Origin: Spirochaetales bacterium
Lineage (GTDB): Bacteria; Spirochaetota; Spirochaetia; DSM-27196; SKKC01
NCBI GenBank assembly: GCA_007126865.1
Contig: SLAN01000322.1
Coordinates: 1-7,101, forward strand
DNA length: 7,101 nucleotides
Direction: 5' to 3'
The translations under genes and the position numbers were made by a program. Under the pieces are notes generated by a model. The model searched no databases. It saw nothing but the letters and a program-made list of their open reading frames with translations, and was not told the origin of the DNA. Positions 6,901-7,101 of the stretch are shown in pieces (positions within the stretch are counted from its first letter, which is position 1; each line of letters opens with the position of its first letter).

Positions 6901-7101
6901 GTATGGGCAAGAGGGCTTCTTTTTCCTGCTGTAAAACCAGGGCCTGGGATTCGATCCACGTTTCTTCCGCCAGCAGGGATTCAAGGTTGGAAATGGCACT
7001 AACCAGCTCTGCGCCGGCTTGTGATAGCCTTGTCTGCTGGGTTTGGGTTTCGTCCTTTAGTTTTTCTTTGGCACTAACCAGTTCTGCGCGGGCTTCTTTC
7101 A
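3980..7101 (-). CDS. RND-family exporter permease with coiled-coil insert (5' partial)
   Basis: This is a proton-driven exporter of the HAE1/AcrB-like (SwrC-related) type. 1039 residues are visible and the frame stays open through the right edge, so the N-terminus, TM1 and the first porter part are missing. A TTG at 6910 is an internal Leu, not a start. Visible residues 1 to about 200 are coiled-coil, interrupted by a Pro/Phe-rich segment at about 65-107. Porter/docking sequence follows to about 345, then TM2-TM6 (about 350-500) with SIPISLMFAL and the TM4 motif LVDNSIVVIENIYR. TM7 (about 532-552), a second large extracytoplasmic half (553-861) and TM8-TM12 (862-1018) come next, with LAGIVVNNGIVFVDF in TM10, and the acidic tail DDDSDE. 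TM4 keeps one Asp (codon 5852-5854, AcrB D407), followed by Asn. TM10 has Asn-Asn (4298-4303) where AcrB has Lys940-Asn. The gene is followed closely by its probable two-component regulators. The substrate cannot be read from the sequence; drugs, bile-like compounds or lipids are all possible. Confidence 0.93.
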   Translation of the reverse strand, partial: KEARAELVSAKEKLKDETQTQQTRLSQAGAELVSAISNLESLLAEETWIESQALVLQQEKEALLPIQELHQLFSTYFPFGVGSLPEPLFDAMMERLADSLPAEIKGLSQEDMIALEEQAAHGMRRLGGIDSELRNLQIQKSILSSMRPQLEKGLSEAKTGFSQVEAGKMTLTMEMTRALVRIDSGLVEIEDGLTELENSRAQAHEEADLHSIIDQDLIGGLLGAQHFSMPAGYLENENGRNTLVKVGDRFDSEEDLKNAMLFSMEGIGDVYLKDIASVKITDDSAQTYARLDGQDSVMLMFQKQSTASTSEVTGRIHDTIASLSDEHEGLHVLPLMDQGEYINTTIDSVLTNLFLGGLLALAVLLLFLRDVRPTLVIAFSIPISLMFALTLMYFSGVTVNIISLSGLALGVGMLVDNSIVVIENIYRLRRDKVPVFRAAVFGARQVSGAIFASTLTTICVFLPIVFTHGLAREIFTDMGLTIAYSLLASLVVALTLVPTMASTALKKTTERRQIWFERLVDSYERLLTFSLRAKPLVLLCAALLFALSLFGASQVGTSFLPNMDSPQLSASLSPAEDSEEPDLFSLSDEFIDRVLDIEEVAHVGGSADLGGGMMDLGEGSTSFYILLHDDRARSNLEIEQAILDKTSDMEADIQVRASDMDMTALGGEGIEVLVKGDNLDDLYTSADEIATLASEIEGTRDIRAGEEDPEKEVRIIVDKEKAARQGLTTAQVYAEIAGALVTEERAFILSSGTEDYEVLILDPHRAGLEQENLSDFVMTASRLDGTEHEVLLEDIAQIKEADTPDAIRRDDQSRYVSVHIFIDPEYNVGHVSRVVNAALEDYTPMEGVSFEIEGEGEMIAGALQDVLLMAVLAIVFIYLIMVGQFQSLLSPFIILFTLPLAFTGGLMLPWVTGMAISLPAMMGFLVLAGIVVNNGIVFVDFVNQLRLDGRQKHEAIIEAGRLRIRPILMTALTTILAMSTMAFAYGQGAELTQPMAVVAIGGLAYGTLLTLLVVPVMYDLLNRRPLQKIKVSLDDDSDE
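6995..7095. repeat. 75-bp-spaced direct repeat inside the exporter coiled-coil
   Basis: Two 26-nt copies, 6995-7020 and 7070-7095, share 24 of 26 bases and are offset by exactly 75 nt (25 codons). On the - strand both encode A-x-AELVSA. The surrounding residues (Leu at +4 after the match, and SQA at the unit ends) also recur at 25-residue spacing. This points to an in-frame tandem duplication that lengthened the coiled-coil. Further units may lie beyond the window edge. Confidence 0.8.

Noticed and set aside
6908..6910. TTG at 6910 as the exporter start codon
   Set aside because: The frame stays open upstream to 7101 with continuous coiled-coil sequence, and TM1 and the first porter domain must still lie upstream.

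Overview
The window looks like chromosome from a mid-GC member of the Bacillota, probably a clostridial lineage. This rests on strong AGGAGG-type ribosome binding sites, an OmpR-family regulator and HAMP histidine kinase overlapping by ATGA, an RND exporter of the kind found in Gram-positives, and a small membrane protein of a type common in that phylum. No ribosomal RNA or other taxonomic marker is present, so the assignment is an inference.

Layout. Positions 1 to about 1547 hold no intact gene. They contain decayed coding sequence on the + strand: an unassigned remnant around 136-636, and a clearly recognisable PAP2-type (BcrC-like) undecaprenyl-diphosphatase pseudogene at about 797-1294, broken by stops and frameshifts and with most catalytic positions replaced. 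A short intact gene for a 67-residue single-pass membrane protein follows at 1548-1751, with a likely rho-independent terminator at 1840-1870.

From 1941 to the right edge everything lies on the - strand, converging on the small gene. In transcription order this is a large RND-family exporter (enters from beyond position 7101, ends at 3980), a PhoP/OmpR-type response regulator (3928-3254) and its sensor histidine kinase (3257-1941). The gaps are short (51 nt, then a 4-nt overlap), so they probably form one operon in which the two-component system responds to envelope stress or to the exported substrate and controls exporter expression.

The most notable feature is in the exporter. Just before the sequence that matches the docking subdomain of AcrB-like pumps, it carries at least 200 residues of coiled-coil hairpin, and that insert contains a recent 75-bp in-frame tandem duplication. 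The N-terminal transmembrane helix and first porter subdomain lie outside the window.
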